A DNA stretch of 64,000 bases from Balneolaceae bacterium (GCA_020832285.1 JAFIFB010000050.1:1-64000); one strand, 5' to 3'; positions 19,202 to 28,594 are shown, numbered from the stretch's first letter. Notes: a model not told the origin generated them from the letters alone. Made by a program: numbers and translations.

Positions 19202-19447
19202 ATGAAATCATTAATTACACTCACAGTAACGGTAGGCGCAACAGTAATCGGATTTGCTTTAGGTTTGTTATTTACATCCGGTAAAAGAGATATACATACT
19301 GATTATGTTGATGAAAACTTCAATGATATTTTTGATACAGTATCCCATTCTTTAAATAACATTGAAACCAAAATCGCACAACTTTCAAAACAGGGGAAAG
19401 CTGAAGCTAAAAAGAAGGCTGCTGATTTAAATTCAAAAAAGCATTAA
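19202..19447 (+). CDS. Small YtxH-like membrane protein
   Basis: The protein has 81 residues. One N-terminal transmembrane helix with small residues (TVTVGATVIGFALGLLFTSG, about 8-27) is followed by a charged amphipathic helical tail with many Lys and Glu ending in KKAADLNSKKH. This layout is that of YtxH-domain proteins, which are general-stress or envelope-associated small proteins of unknown mechanism. The gene sits directly after decayed relatives of other small stress membrane proteins, so it may be the survivor of such a cluster. An ATG with an A-rich upstream stretch starts it. Confidence 0.65.
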   Translation: MKSLITLTVTVGATVIGFALGLLFTSGKRDIHTDYVDENFNDIFDTVSHSLNNIETKIAQLSKQGKAEAKKKAADLNSKKH

Positions 19448-19639
19448 CTCGACTGGTATTTCGCCCAAATTGCCTATCCAAAAGCCTATATCTGTGAATT
19501 ATACAACACAGACGTTTTTATCTGTAACGCCTTTTTTACCCTGTATTTAGATATTACCATTCAGTGAATAAATCATGTTTACTGAATCGGGTCAAATAAC
19601 TATTAGCAATTTAACCCTAACTCATAAAGCAGGTACAAG

Positions 19640-20086
19640 ATGAAATCTATACGATTAATAATAACCTCCATATTTTTACTATTTGCCTTTTCCTCAATGG
19701 CTGTTGCACAATCAACAAACATTACGGAAACTTTTAAGAAACATTTTAACGAAACCGTTCAGAAGGTTCAGCAAACTGAGAGTGCCGATGAAAAACGATT
19801 GATTCTAAATGAATCATTTACAAAAATGATCACAGCCTTAGATCGCATCGAATCTGATGCAATCTTATCTAAAGATAAAATCGCACAGCTTCAATCATAC
19901 AAGCTTGGAATTACAGAAATGCAGAATGAACTAAACGGTTTGGATGGGTTTGATGAAATTCTGGATGAAGATCTTGATGACTTCTCCAATTTCTCCCAGG
20001 ATTTTATGGAACAGGCTAACCGCACAATTACCATTGGCCTGACTTCGGCTCTTTTGCTAATTATCATACTTATATTATTGGTTTAA
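19640..20086 (+). CDS. Exported helical protein with C-terminal membrane anchor
   Basis: I do not recognise a family. The 148-residue protein has a clear signal peptide (MKSIRLIITSIFLLFAFSS, cleavage near AVAQS, residue 24). A helical, charged middle (25-125) with heptad-like spacing follows, and then a hydrophobic C-terminal helix, TSALLLIIILILLV, that would anchor it in the inner membrane facing the periplasm. Its closing helix lacks positive residues after it. A hairpin terminator follows about 40 bp downstream. No partner is visible apart from neighbouring small membrane proteins. Confidence 0.7.
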   Translation: MKSIRLIITSIFLLFAFSSMAVAQSTNITETFKKHFNETVQKVQQTESADEKRLILNESFTKMITALDRIESDAILSKDKIAQLQSYKLGITEMQNELNGLDGFDEILDEDLDDFSNFSQDFMEQANRTITIGLTSALLLIIILILLV

Positions 20087-20122
20087 TAAGCGTGAGCTTT
20101 ATACATGAAAATGGTAAGGAAG

Positions 20123-20152
20123 ACTCCCTTCATTAAAGGAGGGGGTTTTTTC
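20123..20152 (+). terminator. Rho-independent terminator after the 19640 gene
   Basis: A stem formed by CTCCCTT and AAAGGAG (one internal mismatch, loop CATT) is followed by GGGG and a run of six T. It sits 37 bp after the stop at 20086, in the right orientation for that gene. Confidence 0.6.
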
Positions 20153-20198
20153 TGCCAAGTTCCATGATTTCAAGTCGTGCTCACGTTAAATCAGGGTT

Positions 20199-20528
20199 AT
20201 GCTCATCTCATCTTCAATATCTAAAATCCTGATCTGGTTAGCCATGATCAATGCATTTATTATTTCAGGGTGCAGCCACACTTCTGAACTCTACCGGGTG
20301 GATTCACCGGATGTAAAGGATCCCATGGACTATTCTATAATCTACTACATCCATGCAAATTCCGATTACCTTTATCATGATGGTACCGGGAAACCAATCC
20401 TATTCAAAAAGGGATTAAAAACATGGTATAAACCGGCAAGATTTGGCAAAAGGCCCAACACATCTCCTCACTCCGGCTGGGCATGCAAGCCGATTACAGA
20501 TCGAAGTTTCCCGCGTGTAAACTCATAA
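20199..20528 (+). CDS. Small putative lipoprotein, possibly truncated
   Basis: The 109-residue product has a hydrophobic signal ending in a lipobox (IISGCS, Cys25), then SELYRVDSPDVKDPMDYSII and YYIHANSDYLYHD, which reads like a conserved domain start. From about residue 68 the sequence becomes basic and irregular (KTWYKPARFGKRP, then PITDRSFPRVNS). That is unlike the first part and could be out-of-frame reading after an indel, although the other frames offer no obvious continuation. It lies in the same accessory-like stretch as decayed genes. I do not recognise a function. The lipoprotein start is plausible; integrity of the C terminus is doubtful. Confidence 0.5.
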   Translation: MLISSSISKILIWLAMINAFIISGCSHTSELYRVDSPDVKDPMDYSIIYYIHANSDYLYHDGTGKPILFKKGLKTWYKPARFGKRPNTSPHSGWACKPITDRSFPRVNS

Positions 20529-20767
20529 ATTATTAGAGTTCAAGGAATCTTTGTATGTTTTCCGCTTTCTTCTAAACAATTTCCAACAGCTGAAATGTAT
20601 GCCTCTGCACTAGATCATCTGCGATAACACCTGGCTAATAGTTACCAAATAAGGTTCCTATACTCACGAAGCTTGTAATTAAAATATTGGTAAGAAAGGC
20701 GTAGAACGAAATTCAGTAAATTCGATAATATGAATCTGCAGTAAATAGGCCGTCCAGAAATTATCTC
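20529..20767. other. Intergenic stretch without recognisable content
   Basis: AT-rich sequence between the small lipoprotein and the decayed 40-residue peptide gene. All frames are interrupted by frequent stops and I see no hairpin terminator, tRNA-like fold or repeat. Confidence 0.5.
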
Positions 20768-20889
20768 ATGTCAAAAATTAAACGACGGGCAGGTCATTCA
20801 TCGGATGAATTTATTTAAACTGAGCCAATTATGATGATTGGGATGATCCCGTATCAACTCGTCAGATGACTCTTCCACACTTTTACTGA
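20768..20889 (+). pseudogene. Decayed copy A of the 40-residue DDWDDP peptide gene
   Basis: The region begins ATGTCAAAAATTAAACGACG and reads MSKIKRR, then HSSDEFI and a stop. After a small deletion and frameshift it resumes as DDWDDPVSTRQMTLPHFY and a stop. This aligns end to end with the intact gene at 48707-48829. Homology stops at the start and end of the reading frame, as expected for a paralogous gene rather than a transposed block. Confidence 0.65.
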
Positions 20890-20936
20890 TGATAAGGCAC
20901 TTTCAATATAACCGATAATAGATACGTTTTTATACA

Positions 20937-21590
20937 ATGAGGATTTTTCAGGAAAAAAACCATTCAGAGCAGACCCGAAAAGAGGAGATCGCCAACGCGA
21001 TCAGTCACGGAGTTGGTGCGTTGGCGGCTATTGTGGCCGCTCCTTTCCTGATTTACTACACTGTTAATCATGGAGATCCACTTTCCGTTGCTGGGGTCAG
21101 CGTTTTTATTGCCTCAGCAATTTTACTCTACCTTTCATCTACTCTTTTTCATCTCTTACAGAATAAAAAAGCAAAAAACGTTTTTCAGATTTTTGATCAT
21201 GTAGCAATTTTTATCCTGATCGCCGGCACCTATACGCCGTTTACAGTTGGGATATTACATGGGCCCTTCGGCTGGTTTATGCTTGCGCTGATATGGTTCG
21301 TGGCGATTATCGGTATTATACTCAGGCTTTGGCTGGGCAAATCAAACATGAAAATTTACGTGGTCTTTTATCTGTTGATGGGATGGATGATTTTTATCGG
21401 TATTAAACCCCTAATTGAAAATATGGAACTTGCCGGCCTTCTTTGGCTGGCGGTCGGCGGTGCTGCGTATACACTGGGAATTATCTTTTATCTTCTTCCG
21501 CACCGAACCTACTCACATTTCGTATGGCATTTGTTTGTCCTGGCAGGAACTTCCACTCATTTTATGGCGGTGATGTATTACTCGTTTTGA
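20937..21590 (+). CDS. Hemolysin III / PAQR-family membrane protein
   Basis: The protein has 217 residues with seven predicted membrane helices. It carries the PAQR/hemolysin III pattern: EEIANAISHGVGA near 16-28, SSTLFHLL in the second helix, FDHVAIFILIAGTYTPF near 86-102, and the C-terminal metal-site histidines in SHFVWHLFVLAGTSTHF near 195-211. The conserved histidines, Ser and Asp form a putative zinc site, suggesting ceramidase-like hydrolase chemistry as in PAQR receptors. The bacterial function is unsettled, and the hemolysin name comes from expression in E. coli. The gene is monocistronic. Confidence 0.92.
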   Translation: MRIFQEKNHSEQTRKEEIANAISHGVGALAAIVAAPFLIYYTVNHGDPLSVAGVSVFIASAILLYLSSTLFHLLQNKKAKNVFQIFDHVAIFILIAGTYTPFTVGILHGPFGWFMLALIWFVAIIGIILRLWLGKSNMKIYVVFYLLMGWMIFIGIKPLIENMELAGLLWLAVGGAAYTLGIIFYLLPHRTYSHFVWHLFVLAGTSTHFMAVMYYSF

Positions 21591-21660
21591 TTATTAAAAC
21601 TTGAGTGATTTCATGATTTTTATTAAAAGAAATGCATATTCTGGCTGAAGAGTATTTTTT

Positions 21661-21690
21661 GTAAAAACCCCCTCATTTATGAGGTGCCCA
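21661..21690 (-). terminator. Rho-independent terminator of the 2-oxoacid dehydrogenase gene
   Basis: Read on the minus strand, CCTCA-loop-TGAGG (stem at 21671-21675 with 21680-21684) is followed by GG and five T. It lies 28 bp beyond the stop of the fused E1 gene in the correct orientation. Confidence 0.65.
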
Positions 21691-21717
21691 TATCTCCCGT
21701 CTGATACCCGACCTGCT

Positions 21718-24129
21718 CTAATTGATAGCGGGATATTTCGCAGGATTGACTTCATGCATGATAGAATACACACTTTCGATTACATCATCATGGCTGGGTT
21801 TGGAGAAGTAATCGCCATCGGAGGCGAATGAGGGTCGATGAGCTTTGGCACTCAGGCATCTTGCCTCACTGTCCAGATGATAGTATCCACCCTGTTCATC
21901 AATTACCTGTTGCATCATAAATGCAGTAGCACCTCCGGGAACATCCTCATCAATAAACAGAATACGGTTGGTTTTTTTGAGAGACTGCAAAATCATCTTC
22001 TTGCGGTCGAAAGGGAGCAGTGTTCGAGCATCTATCAGTTCTGCGGAGATTCCCAGCTCATCCAGATCGGTCAGAACCGACTCCACAAGGTTGCAAGTCG
22101 CCCCGTAAGAAACCAGCGTTATATCACTTCCTTCTCGTAAAATTTTCGGTATTCCCAGAGGCAGTGTAAATTCACCCAGATTCACCGGAAGCCTCTCTTT
22201 CATCCGGTACGCGTTCAGCGGCTCAATCACCAGAGCGGGATCATCACCCTTTATCAGTGTATTGTAAAAACCTGCGGCATCGGTCAGGTTTCGCGGTACA
22301 CATACGTGCACCCCCCTTATTCCATTTATTATCATACCCATTGGTGAACCAGCATGCCAAATCCCCTCCAGACGATGTCCTCTTGTTCGTACAATCAGCG
22401 GGTAAGCCTGGCCGCCTTTTGTTCGGTATCGCAAAGAGGCCACATCGTCACTAAGTAATTGAAAACAGTATAGCAGATAATCCAGATATTGGATTTCGGC
22501 AATCGGGCGCAATCCTCTCAACGAAAGGCCGATCCCCTGTCCCAAAATAGTGGCTTCACGAATGCCGGTATCACTCACCCGGAGCTCACCATACTTTTCC
22601 TGCATACCTTCAAGGCCAAGATTTACATCACCCAGTTTCCCCACATCTTCTCCAAAAACCAGTGCGTTCGGATATTTAGTAAAAAGTGCATCAAAATTGT
22701 TTCTGAGCACAACGCGGCCATCAACATTTTTTGAACTACCGTTATATACCGGTTCAGTTTCCTCAATATTCAGCGGTGAAAAAGGTGTTTCACTGTAGAG
22801 GTGGGAATTGTAGCGTTCTTTATTCAGCTTTTTCTGGTCTTCAATCCAGTCGAGCAGATTGCTCCTTGCATCCGATTCCTTTCCTCTTAAAAGCATAGCA
22901 GCGCGGCGTGCAGCAGAGATTACATCCCGACGAATCGGTTTACTTTTCCGTGATAGAGATGTCAGGATTTTTTGTAATCCATCCAGTTCGGAATGATTTT
23001 CAATGACATGCTCAAGAAGGGCCACGATTTCATCTTTTTCACGCAAAATCGGCTCCTGGAATTCCTTCCAGGCAGCTTTATGCTCTCGGCTCACCTCTTC
23101 TTTCGCCTCTTTATCCATTTCATCCAGTTCGGATTCTTCTGCAATACCTTCGTTTATAATCCACTCTCTGAAGTGAGTGATGCAGCAGTTTTCGATTTCC
23201 CATTCCAGACGTTCATCATTTTTGTACCGTTCGTGTGAACCTGATGTGGAATGGCCCAATGGCTGGGTTACATCCTCCACATGTATCAATACCGGAACGT
23301 GCTCCTCCCTGGCAATAGTAGCTGCTTCATTATAGACTGAAATTAACTCCTCGTAATTCCAGGCTTTCACCGTAAAAATTTCAAAACCGGGATCTTTCTG
23401 AGTTCGTTTAAACCCTCTCAGAGCTTTTGAAATACTTTCTTTTGTTGTCTGATACTTTTTAGAAACAGATATTCCATATCCGTCATCCCACACAGATATC
23501 ACCATCGGCACTTGAAGTACTCCGGCTGCATTGACAGTTTCCCAAAAATGCCCTTCCGATGTGCTGGCATCCCCAATGGTTCCCCAGGCTATCTCATTAC
23601 CGTTATTGGAAAAGTTTTTAAAATCTTTCAGCTCACTGCAGTGGCGATAAATTTTGGATGCCTGTGCAAGGCCCAGAAGCCTGGGCATCTGTCCTGCCGT
23701 GGGAGACAGATCAGCTGATGTATTTTTCATTTCGACCTGGTTGTACCAGGTACCGTCTTCTTTCAAAAGGCGACTTGCAAAGTGGGCATTCATCTGACGG
23801 CCACCAGAATTAGGTTCCACATTAATGTCGGTATTGGCATAGACCTGGGCAAAAAATTCACGAATTGTCAGTTCCTCTATTGCCAGCATAAAAGTCTGAT
23901 CTCGATAATATCCAGATCTGAAATCCCCTTTTTGAAAAAACTTTGCCATCACCAGCTGGGGGATCTCTTTGCCGTCTCCGAAAATTCCGAATTTAGCTTT
24001 TCCGGTAAGCACCTCTTTTCTTCCCCGAAGCGAAATCTCACGACTAATCCTGGCAATCCTGTAATCATTCAGAATTTCCCGTGTTTGTTGCTTTGAATAC
24101 GTTAGTTGTGTCACTTCGTTCGCTGTCAT
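21718..24129 (-). CDS. Branched-chain 2-oxoacid dehydrogenase E1, alpha and beta subunits fused
   Basis: The 803-residue protein joins an E1-alpha half (about 1-400) and an E1-beta half (about 460-803) in one chain. The alpha half carries the thiamine-diphosphate motif GDASTSEGH at 186-194 with Asn200, and WDDGYGIS soon after. The beta half starts near NVDGRVVLRNNFD, contains FGEDVGKLGDVN, and ends with the typical DEDVPGGATAFM and SFASDGDYFSKP segments. It decarboxylates branched-chain 2-oxoacids and passes the acyl group to a lipoyl E2. E2 and E3 are not in the window. Single-chain E1 proteins of this type are common in Bacteroidota. Fumarase lies upstream on the same strand, 171 bp away. 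Confidence 0.92.
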   Translation of the reverse strand: MTANEVTQLTYSKQQTREILNDYRIARISREISLRGRKEVLTGKAKFGIFGDGKEIPQLVMAKFFQKGDFRSGYYRDQTFMLAIEELTIREFFAQVYANTDINVEPNSGGRQMNAHFASRLLKEDGTWYNQVEMKNTSADLSPTAGQMPRLLGLAQASKIYRHCSELKDFKNFSNNGNEIAWGTIGDASTSEGHFWETVNAAGVLQVPMVISVWDDGYGISVSKKYQTTKESISKALRGFKRTQKDPGFEIFTVKAWNYEELISVYNEAATIAREEHVPVLIHVEDVTQPLGHSTSGSHERYKNDERLEWEIENCCITHFREWIINEGIAEESELDEMDKEAKEEVSREHKAAWKEFQEPILREKDEIVALLEHVIENHSELDGLQKILTSLSRKSKPIRRDVISAARRAAMLLRGKESDARSNLLDWIEDQKKLNKERYNSHLYSETPFSPLNIEETEPVYNGSSKNVDGRVVLRNNFDALFTKYPNALVFGEDVGKLGDVNLGLEGMQEKYGELRVSDTGIREATILGQGIGLSLRGLRPIAEIQYLDYLLYCFQLLSDDVASLRYRTKGGQAYPLIVRTRGHRLEGIWHAGSPMGMIINGIRGVHVCVPRNLTDAAGFYNTLIKGDDPALVIEPLNAYRMKERLPVNLGEFTLPLGIPKILREGSDITLVSYGATCNLVESVLTDLDELGISAELIDARTLLPFDRKKMILQSLKKTNRILFIDEDVPGGATAFMMQQVIDEQGGYYHLDSEARCLSAKAHRPSFASDGDYFSKPSHDDVIESVYSIMHEVNPAKYPAIN

Positions 24130-24300
24130 GATTCTTACATTTCAGTACATAATTGAACGTCTGTGTGCCCAATGAGCACTCAGAATAATAAGAGGTTAAG
24201 GCCTATTTACAAAATCAGGGACGCGTAAATTCCCATCAACCTACTGCACCTTTTAATTGTAAACTAATGCTTTTCAATACATTGCCTTTCACCGGATTTT

Positions 24301-25692
24301 TTATTCACTAAAGCCACCTTTGGTCATGTTCATCGGATTGAGTGCATTTTCCAGTTCTTCTTCCGAAAGATCAGTCATCTCTTTAGCTACATCAAAAACG
24401 GCCCGGTCTTCAGAAAATGCTTTTTTTGCAATTTGAGCGGCAAGGTCATAGCCGATCAGCGGATTAAGAGCTGTCACGAGAATCGGATTTTTTCCCACCA
24501 TTTGGTCGATCACCTCTTTCCGTGCGGTAAGTCCGCTTACAGACAGATCGGCAAAATTGCGTGCAGAGTTTGCCAGGATTTCAATAGACTGCAGCAGGTT
24601 GTGTGCTGTAACCGGCAGCATCACATTCAGCTCAAAATTACCCGACTGTCCCGCAATTGTAATGGCTGCATCATTTCCGATCACCTGTGCACAAGCCATG
24701 GTGAGGGATTCTTCTATGACCGGGTTCACCTTCCCCGGCATTATAGATGAACCCGGCTGCAGTGCTTTAAGCTGTACTTCACCAAGGCCGCTATTTGGAC
24801 CTGAATTCATCCACCGGAAATCATTGCCGATTTTCATCAGGCCAATGGCAAGGGTTTTGAGTTGCCCGGAAAGTTCCACCGGAGCATCGACCGTTGCCTG
24901 CGCTTCAAAATGATTTGTGGCTTCTTTAAAATCCACACCTGTTGCTGAAGCAACTTCTTTTGCAAATCTTACACCAAATTCCTTGTGTGTGTTGATTCCC
25001 GTTCCAACAGCGGTTCCGCCCTGAGGCAACTCTTTAATTCGTTTCATGGCCGATTCAACCCTCTCAATGGCCAGCTCAATCTGCCGGGCATAACCGCTGA
25101 ACTCCTGCTGAACTGTGACAGGCATAGCATCCATCAAATGGGTCCGGCCTGTTTTTACCACATCTTTCAACTCTTCACCTTTTTCCAGAATGGTTTTATG
25201 CAGATGCTTCAGAGCAGGAATTAAATTTTCTTTTACGGCCAGTACAGCAGAAATACGTATAGCCGTTGGAATTACATCATTGGAACTTTGCCCGAAATTT
25301 ACATGATCATTAGGATGGATCACAGTTTCCGTTCTCTCCTTAAGCTCATTGGCACGTTTTGCGATCACTTCATTTGCGTTCATATTGGTAGAGGTTCCCG
25401 AACCAGTCTGAAAAATATCCAGCACAAAATCGGAATCGAACTTACCTTCTATTATTTCTGAAGAAGCTTTTTGGATGGCATCGGCTACAGTGCGATCAAG
25501 CAACCCAAGATCGGCATTCACTTTGGCTGCAGCTTTTTTTATCTGTCCAACCGCGGCAATGAATTCTCGGCTGAACCGGATTCCACTGATCTGAAAATTT
25601 TCAAAAGCACGTTGTGTCTGAGCGCCGTAGTATGCTTTTGCAGGTACTTTTATTTCGCCCATGGAATCTTTTTCAATACGAAAATCTGACAT
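24301..25692 (-). CDS. fumC: Class II fumarate hydratase
   Basis: This iron-free enzyme interconverts fumarate and malate in the citric acid cycle. The protein has 463 residues, the usual length. The superfamily signature GSSIMPGKVNP is at 314-324 with the catalytic serine in its loop, TGSGTSTNMNANEV near 97-109, and the acid/base His185 in TGRTHLMD. SSNDVIPTA marks the substrate site. The close aspartase family shares this signature, but the PHPN-type HPNDHVN and the overall length fit fumarase. It is the upstream neighbour of the fused E1 gene on the same strand. Confidence 0.95.
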   Translation of the reverse strand: MSDFRIEKDSMGEIKVPAKAYYGAQTQRAFENFQISGIRFSREFIAAVGQIKKAAAKVNADLGLLDRTVADAIQKASSEIIEGKFDSDFVLDIFQTGSGTSTNMNANEVIAKRANELKERTETVIHPNDHVNFGQSSNDVIPTAIRISAVLAVKENLIPALKHLHKTILEKGEELKDVVKTGRTHLMDAMPVTVQQEFSGYARQIELAIERVESAMKRIKELPQGGTAVGTGINTHKEFGVRFAKEVASATGVDFKEATNHFEAQATVDAPVELSGQLKTLAIGLMKIGNDFRWMNSGPNSGLGEVQLKALQPGSSIMPGKVNPVIEESLTMACAQVIGNDAAITIAGQSGNFELNVMLPVTAHNLLQSIEILANSARNFADLSVSGLTARKEVIDQMVGKNPILVTALNPLIGYDLAAQIAKKAFSEDRAVFDVAKEMTDLSEEELENALNPMNMTKGGFSE

Positions 25693-26184
25693 AATTATGA
25701 GTTGGTTAATGATGATTCTTTTTATGAACTTTTTTCAACCAGTTTTATTCACAAATAATAGTTACTGGTTTTTTTGCAAAGTCCATCAACAAGATACATC
25801 AAACAAAGTTTAAAAATTTATTCAACAGAATATTACACACTGTGATTCGAGTGTAAGCGATTCCCGCATAATGAAATTTTTCTTGCAGGTTGCGTTGTCT
25901 CAAAAATGGCCATCTCAACGTACTTAAGCACGTTTTTGCCAACATTATCTCCCGGTCGCTGTCGGAATTGCATCAACCAAAATTCTTGGTAATTAATGCA
26001 GTTCAAGTATACAAATACTTTGCACCGACCTTCTGGAAGCACTTCCATGATCAACTTTACGAACAGTTACAATAACTGGCAAGTAGTTGTCAAATGGTTA
26101 GTAACACACTTGTTTGAATATCCTCTGAACTTATTATATAAGGTAGGATTTTTAAGGCAAAAATTGAAAAAACGAGGAGTGGTT
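25693..26184. other. 490-bp intergenic region, possibly carrying a degraded element
   Basis: The segment 25833-26060 is richer in GC than typical spacers here and contains the near-palindrome CGTACTTAAGCACG. Overlapping open frames on both strands lack any recognisable family, start signal or codon pattern, so I do not call a gene. The rest is AT-rich. A dispersed repeat or a remnant of a mobile element is possible, but only one copy is seen in this window. Confidence 0.4.
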
Positions 26185-27321
26185 TCAGGTAATCTTTTTG
26201 CTGTACATCCGATAACGTTTATCAATTGTTCCGCCGATTTTTTCTGCTACGCGAACCATTTGAACGTTATTCTCCAAAATCCAGCCCACTTCCGAAGAGT
26301 AGTAATTCCGGATAAGGCCGTTTTCAATCGCTTCGCGGTGAAGTAGCACATCGATTCCCCGTCCCTGGTATTCGGGAATTACACCCATCAGGGCCGTTCG
26401 GATTTTGTTTATTTTTTTTCTGTTCCAGAGAATTCTAAAAATACCAAACGGAAACAGCCGCCCGTTCATATCTTTAAAAACTTGATTATAATCTGGCAGT
26501 CCTACCGAAAATCCAACCGGTTTGCCATCTATTTCTGCAATGTGAGCAAAATCGGGGTCCACAATGGTTTTCAGGTCTTTGGCTAAAACATCGAATTCTT
26601 CGGTAGAGAGAGGAATAAAACCCCAGTTATTTTTCCATGCACTGTTAAAAATTTCACGTATAATTCTGACTTCATCCCGGATTTTTTTCAGATTAATCCT
26701 ACGCACATTTATTCCGGGTATACGTTTCTTTACAATTTCAATGGCACGGTTTGCGCGGTCGCGGTCCACACTGTCCTGTGTAACCAGATATGTAAGCAGA
26801 TCCATCTCTTTTCTGTAACCACAGCTTATGAGAAGTTTATCGTAAAACGGTTTGTGGTAAGGCATCATAATGGAAGGGTATTTATCAAATCCATCCACCA
26901 GAATACCGATTTCGTCCATCATTCCTGGATTTGCAGGTCCCAGGATATCTTCAATTCCTTTCTCGGCAAGCCACTCCTCTGCTGCTTTGAAAAGCCCTTC
27001 AGCAGTTGACAAATTGTCAATGCATTCAAAAAAACCGAAAAAGCCGGTTTTGGTTTTGTGATATTCGTTATAGCGATGATCGATAATTGCTGCAATTCTG
27101 CCTGCGGGTAACCCATTATGTGTTGCTGCAAACAGAGCAATTTCTGCGTTGTTGTAGAAAGGGTTATTTTTGGTGTCGAGCAGCTTTTTTTGTTCTATAA
27201 GAAGTGGTGCTACCCAGTACTTATCGTTTTTGTAGTGGCTGTAGGGAAAATGAATAAATGCTTTCTTCCCCTCTTTCGAGTTGATGAGTGTAACTTCGTT
27301 CGTATTTGATTTTGGCTCCAC
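26185..27321 (-). CDS. GNAT-like N-acyltransferase, candidate bacterial ceramide synthase
   Basis: This 378-residue soluble protein has a GNAT-type C-terminal half. IAEIDGKPVGFSVGLPDYNQ forms the core strands, and the acyl-CoA/phosphopantetheine loop is VIPEYQGRGIDVLLHREAIE near 315-334. The N-terminal half is less conserved but includes GPANPGMMDEIGILVDGFD. It starts 7 bp after the serine palmitoyltransferase stop and must be co-transcribed. In Caulobacter, bacterial ceramide synthase (bCerS) is an acyltransferase of this superfamily encoded near spt, so N-acylation of the sphingoid base is the best guess. The GNAT fold is reasonably certain; the ceramide role is inferred from the neighbour. 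Confidence 0.75.
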   Translation of the reverse strand: MEPKSNTNEVTLINSKEGKKAFIHFPYSHYKNDKYWVAPLLIEQKKLLDTKNNPFYNNAEIALFAATHNGLPAGRIAAIIDHRYNEYHKTKTGFFGFFECIDNLSTAEGLFKAAEEWLAEKGIEDILGPANPGMMDEIGILVDGFDKYPSIMMPYHKPFYDKLLISCGYRKEMDLLTYLVTQDSVDRDRANRAIEIVKKRIPGINVRRINLKKIRDEVRIIREIFNSAWKNNWGFIPLSTEEFDVLAKDLKTIVDPDFAHIAEIDGKPVGFSVGLPDYNQVFKDMNGRLFPFGIFRILWNRKKINKIRTALMGVIPEYQGRGIDVLLHREAIENGLIRNYYSSEVGWILENNVQMVRVAEKIGGTIDKRYRMYSKKIT

Positions 27322-27328
27322 TACTGCC

Positions 27329-28594
27329 TCATTCGATGTCTACCAGTGAACGGCCGTTCTCATCAATAATACCGTGTTTAATCCCAACTGTTCTGAATGC
27401 ATCCAGAATTTTATCGAGATGTTCATCGGTATGTGTTGCCATATAACTGGTTCTCACCAAGGCTTGCCCCTGCGGAACTGCTGGAGGTACCACTGCATTC
27501 ACGTACACACCTTCTTCGAAAAGGTCTTTCCAAAACTGGAAACAGTTCATCATATCACCAATTACAACAGGAATGATGGGAGTCTGGCTTGTCCATACAT
27601 TAAAACCGAGGTTCTTTAACTCTTTACGCATGTAATTCGAAATTTCTTCCAGTCTTTCAAGTCTCCAGGGTTCTGCCTGCAAAATCTCGAGTGATTTAAG
27701 CACTGTGGCTACATTGGCAGGCGGCATGCTTGCACTGAAAATATGTGCAGGAGATTTGTGACGGATATATTCAATTACAGCTTTATCTCCAACGATAAAA
27801 CCACCGAGTGATGCAAAAGATTTGGAAAATGTTCCGGTGATCATATCCACATCATCCATCAATCCAAATACTGAAGCAGAGCCTCTTCCGCCTTCTCCAA
27901 TAACGCCAATCGCATGGGCATCGTCCACATAAAGGCCGGAACCAAATTCCTCGGCCAGTTCTACCAATTCGGGAATCTTGGCAAGCGTACCCGACATGGA
28001 AAACACACCATCAGTTACAATAATTTTTCCTGCATCCGGATCAGAACGCTCCATTAGTGTACGCAGGTGATCCATATCATTATGGCGATAGCGAATGGTT
28101 TTTGCATTAGAAACCTGTGTCCCCACCACAATACAGGCATGATTATCTTTATCTGAAAAAATAATATCGTTGCGATCGGCAATGGTCTGAATAGAACCTT
28201 CATTTGTTTGATAACCAGTGCTGAAAAGAACACAGGCATCTTTTCTCATAAACACGGCAAGTTTCTCTTCAAGCTCAAGGTGCAGATCAAGAGTTCCGTT
28301 TAAATACCTTGAGCCAGTACAGCCAGTGCCATAAATATTGATAACATCCTGGGCTGCTTTAATGGTACGCGGGTCATTCGTCAGGCCGAGGTAATTATTC
28401 GACCCGGCCATGATAACATCAACACCCTCAATGTTTACAGTTGTACCGTCTGTTGCCTGAAGCGGTTTAAAATAAGGGTATAAACCAAGTTTTTTTACCT
28501 CATCCGCCATCGTAAAGTTGTAGGCTTTCTGAAAAACTTTGCGGTGTGAGGTTCCGGTTTTAATATCGCCCATTCTGATTAGGTTACATTTCAC
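27329..28594 (-). CDS. spt: Serine palmitoyltransferase-like alpha-oxoamine synthase
   Basis: This PLP enzyme condenses serine with a long acyl thioester to start sphingolipid synthesis. The 421 residues show His152 (cofactor stacking) in DNHACIV, Asp224 and His227 in VDDAHAIG, and the PLP lysine Lys258 in GTFSKSFASLGGF. The family also includes KBL, BioF and HemA; the TFSKSF-SLGGF context and the STGYQTN segment fit serine palmitoyltransferase best. The annotated start is a GTG; the ATG seven codons later (28573) is an equally good start. The downstream GNAT protein and the glycosyltransferases upstream support a sphingolipid locus. Confidence 0.87.
   Translation of the reverse strand: MKCNLIRMGDIKTGTSHRKVFQKAYNFTMADEVKKLGLYPYFKPLQATDGTTVNIEGVDVIMAGSNNYLGLTNDPRTIKAAQDVINIYGTGCTGSRYLNGTLDLHLELEEKLAVFMRKDACVLFSTGYQTNEGSIQTIADRNDIIFSDKDNHACIVVGTQVSNAKTIRYRHNDMDHLRTLMERSDPDAGKIIVTDGVFSMSGTLAKIPELVELAEEFGSGLYVDDAHAIGVIGEGGRGSASVFGLMDDVDMITGTFSKSFASLGGFIVGDKAVIEYIRHKSPAHIFSASMPPANVATVLKSLEILQAEPWRLERLEEISNYMRKELKNLGFNVWTSQTPIIPVVIGDMMNCFQFWKDLFEEGVYVNAVVPPAVPQGQALVRTSYMATHTDEHLDKILDAFRTVGIKHGIIDENGRSLVDIE

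Noticed and set aside
25833-26054. 73-codon frame on the minus strand between fumC and the sphingolipid locus
   Set aside because: An opposite-strand frame of similar length covers the same bases, and neither shows a recognisable domain. Reported only as an unexplained block.
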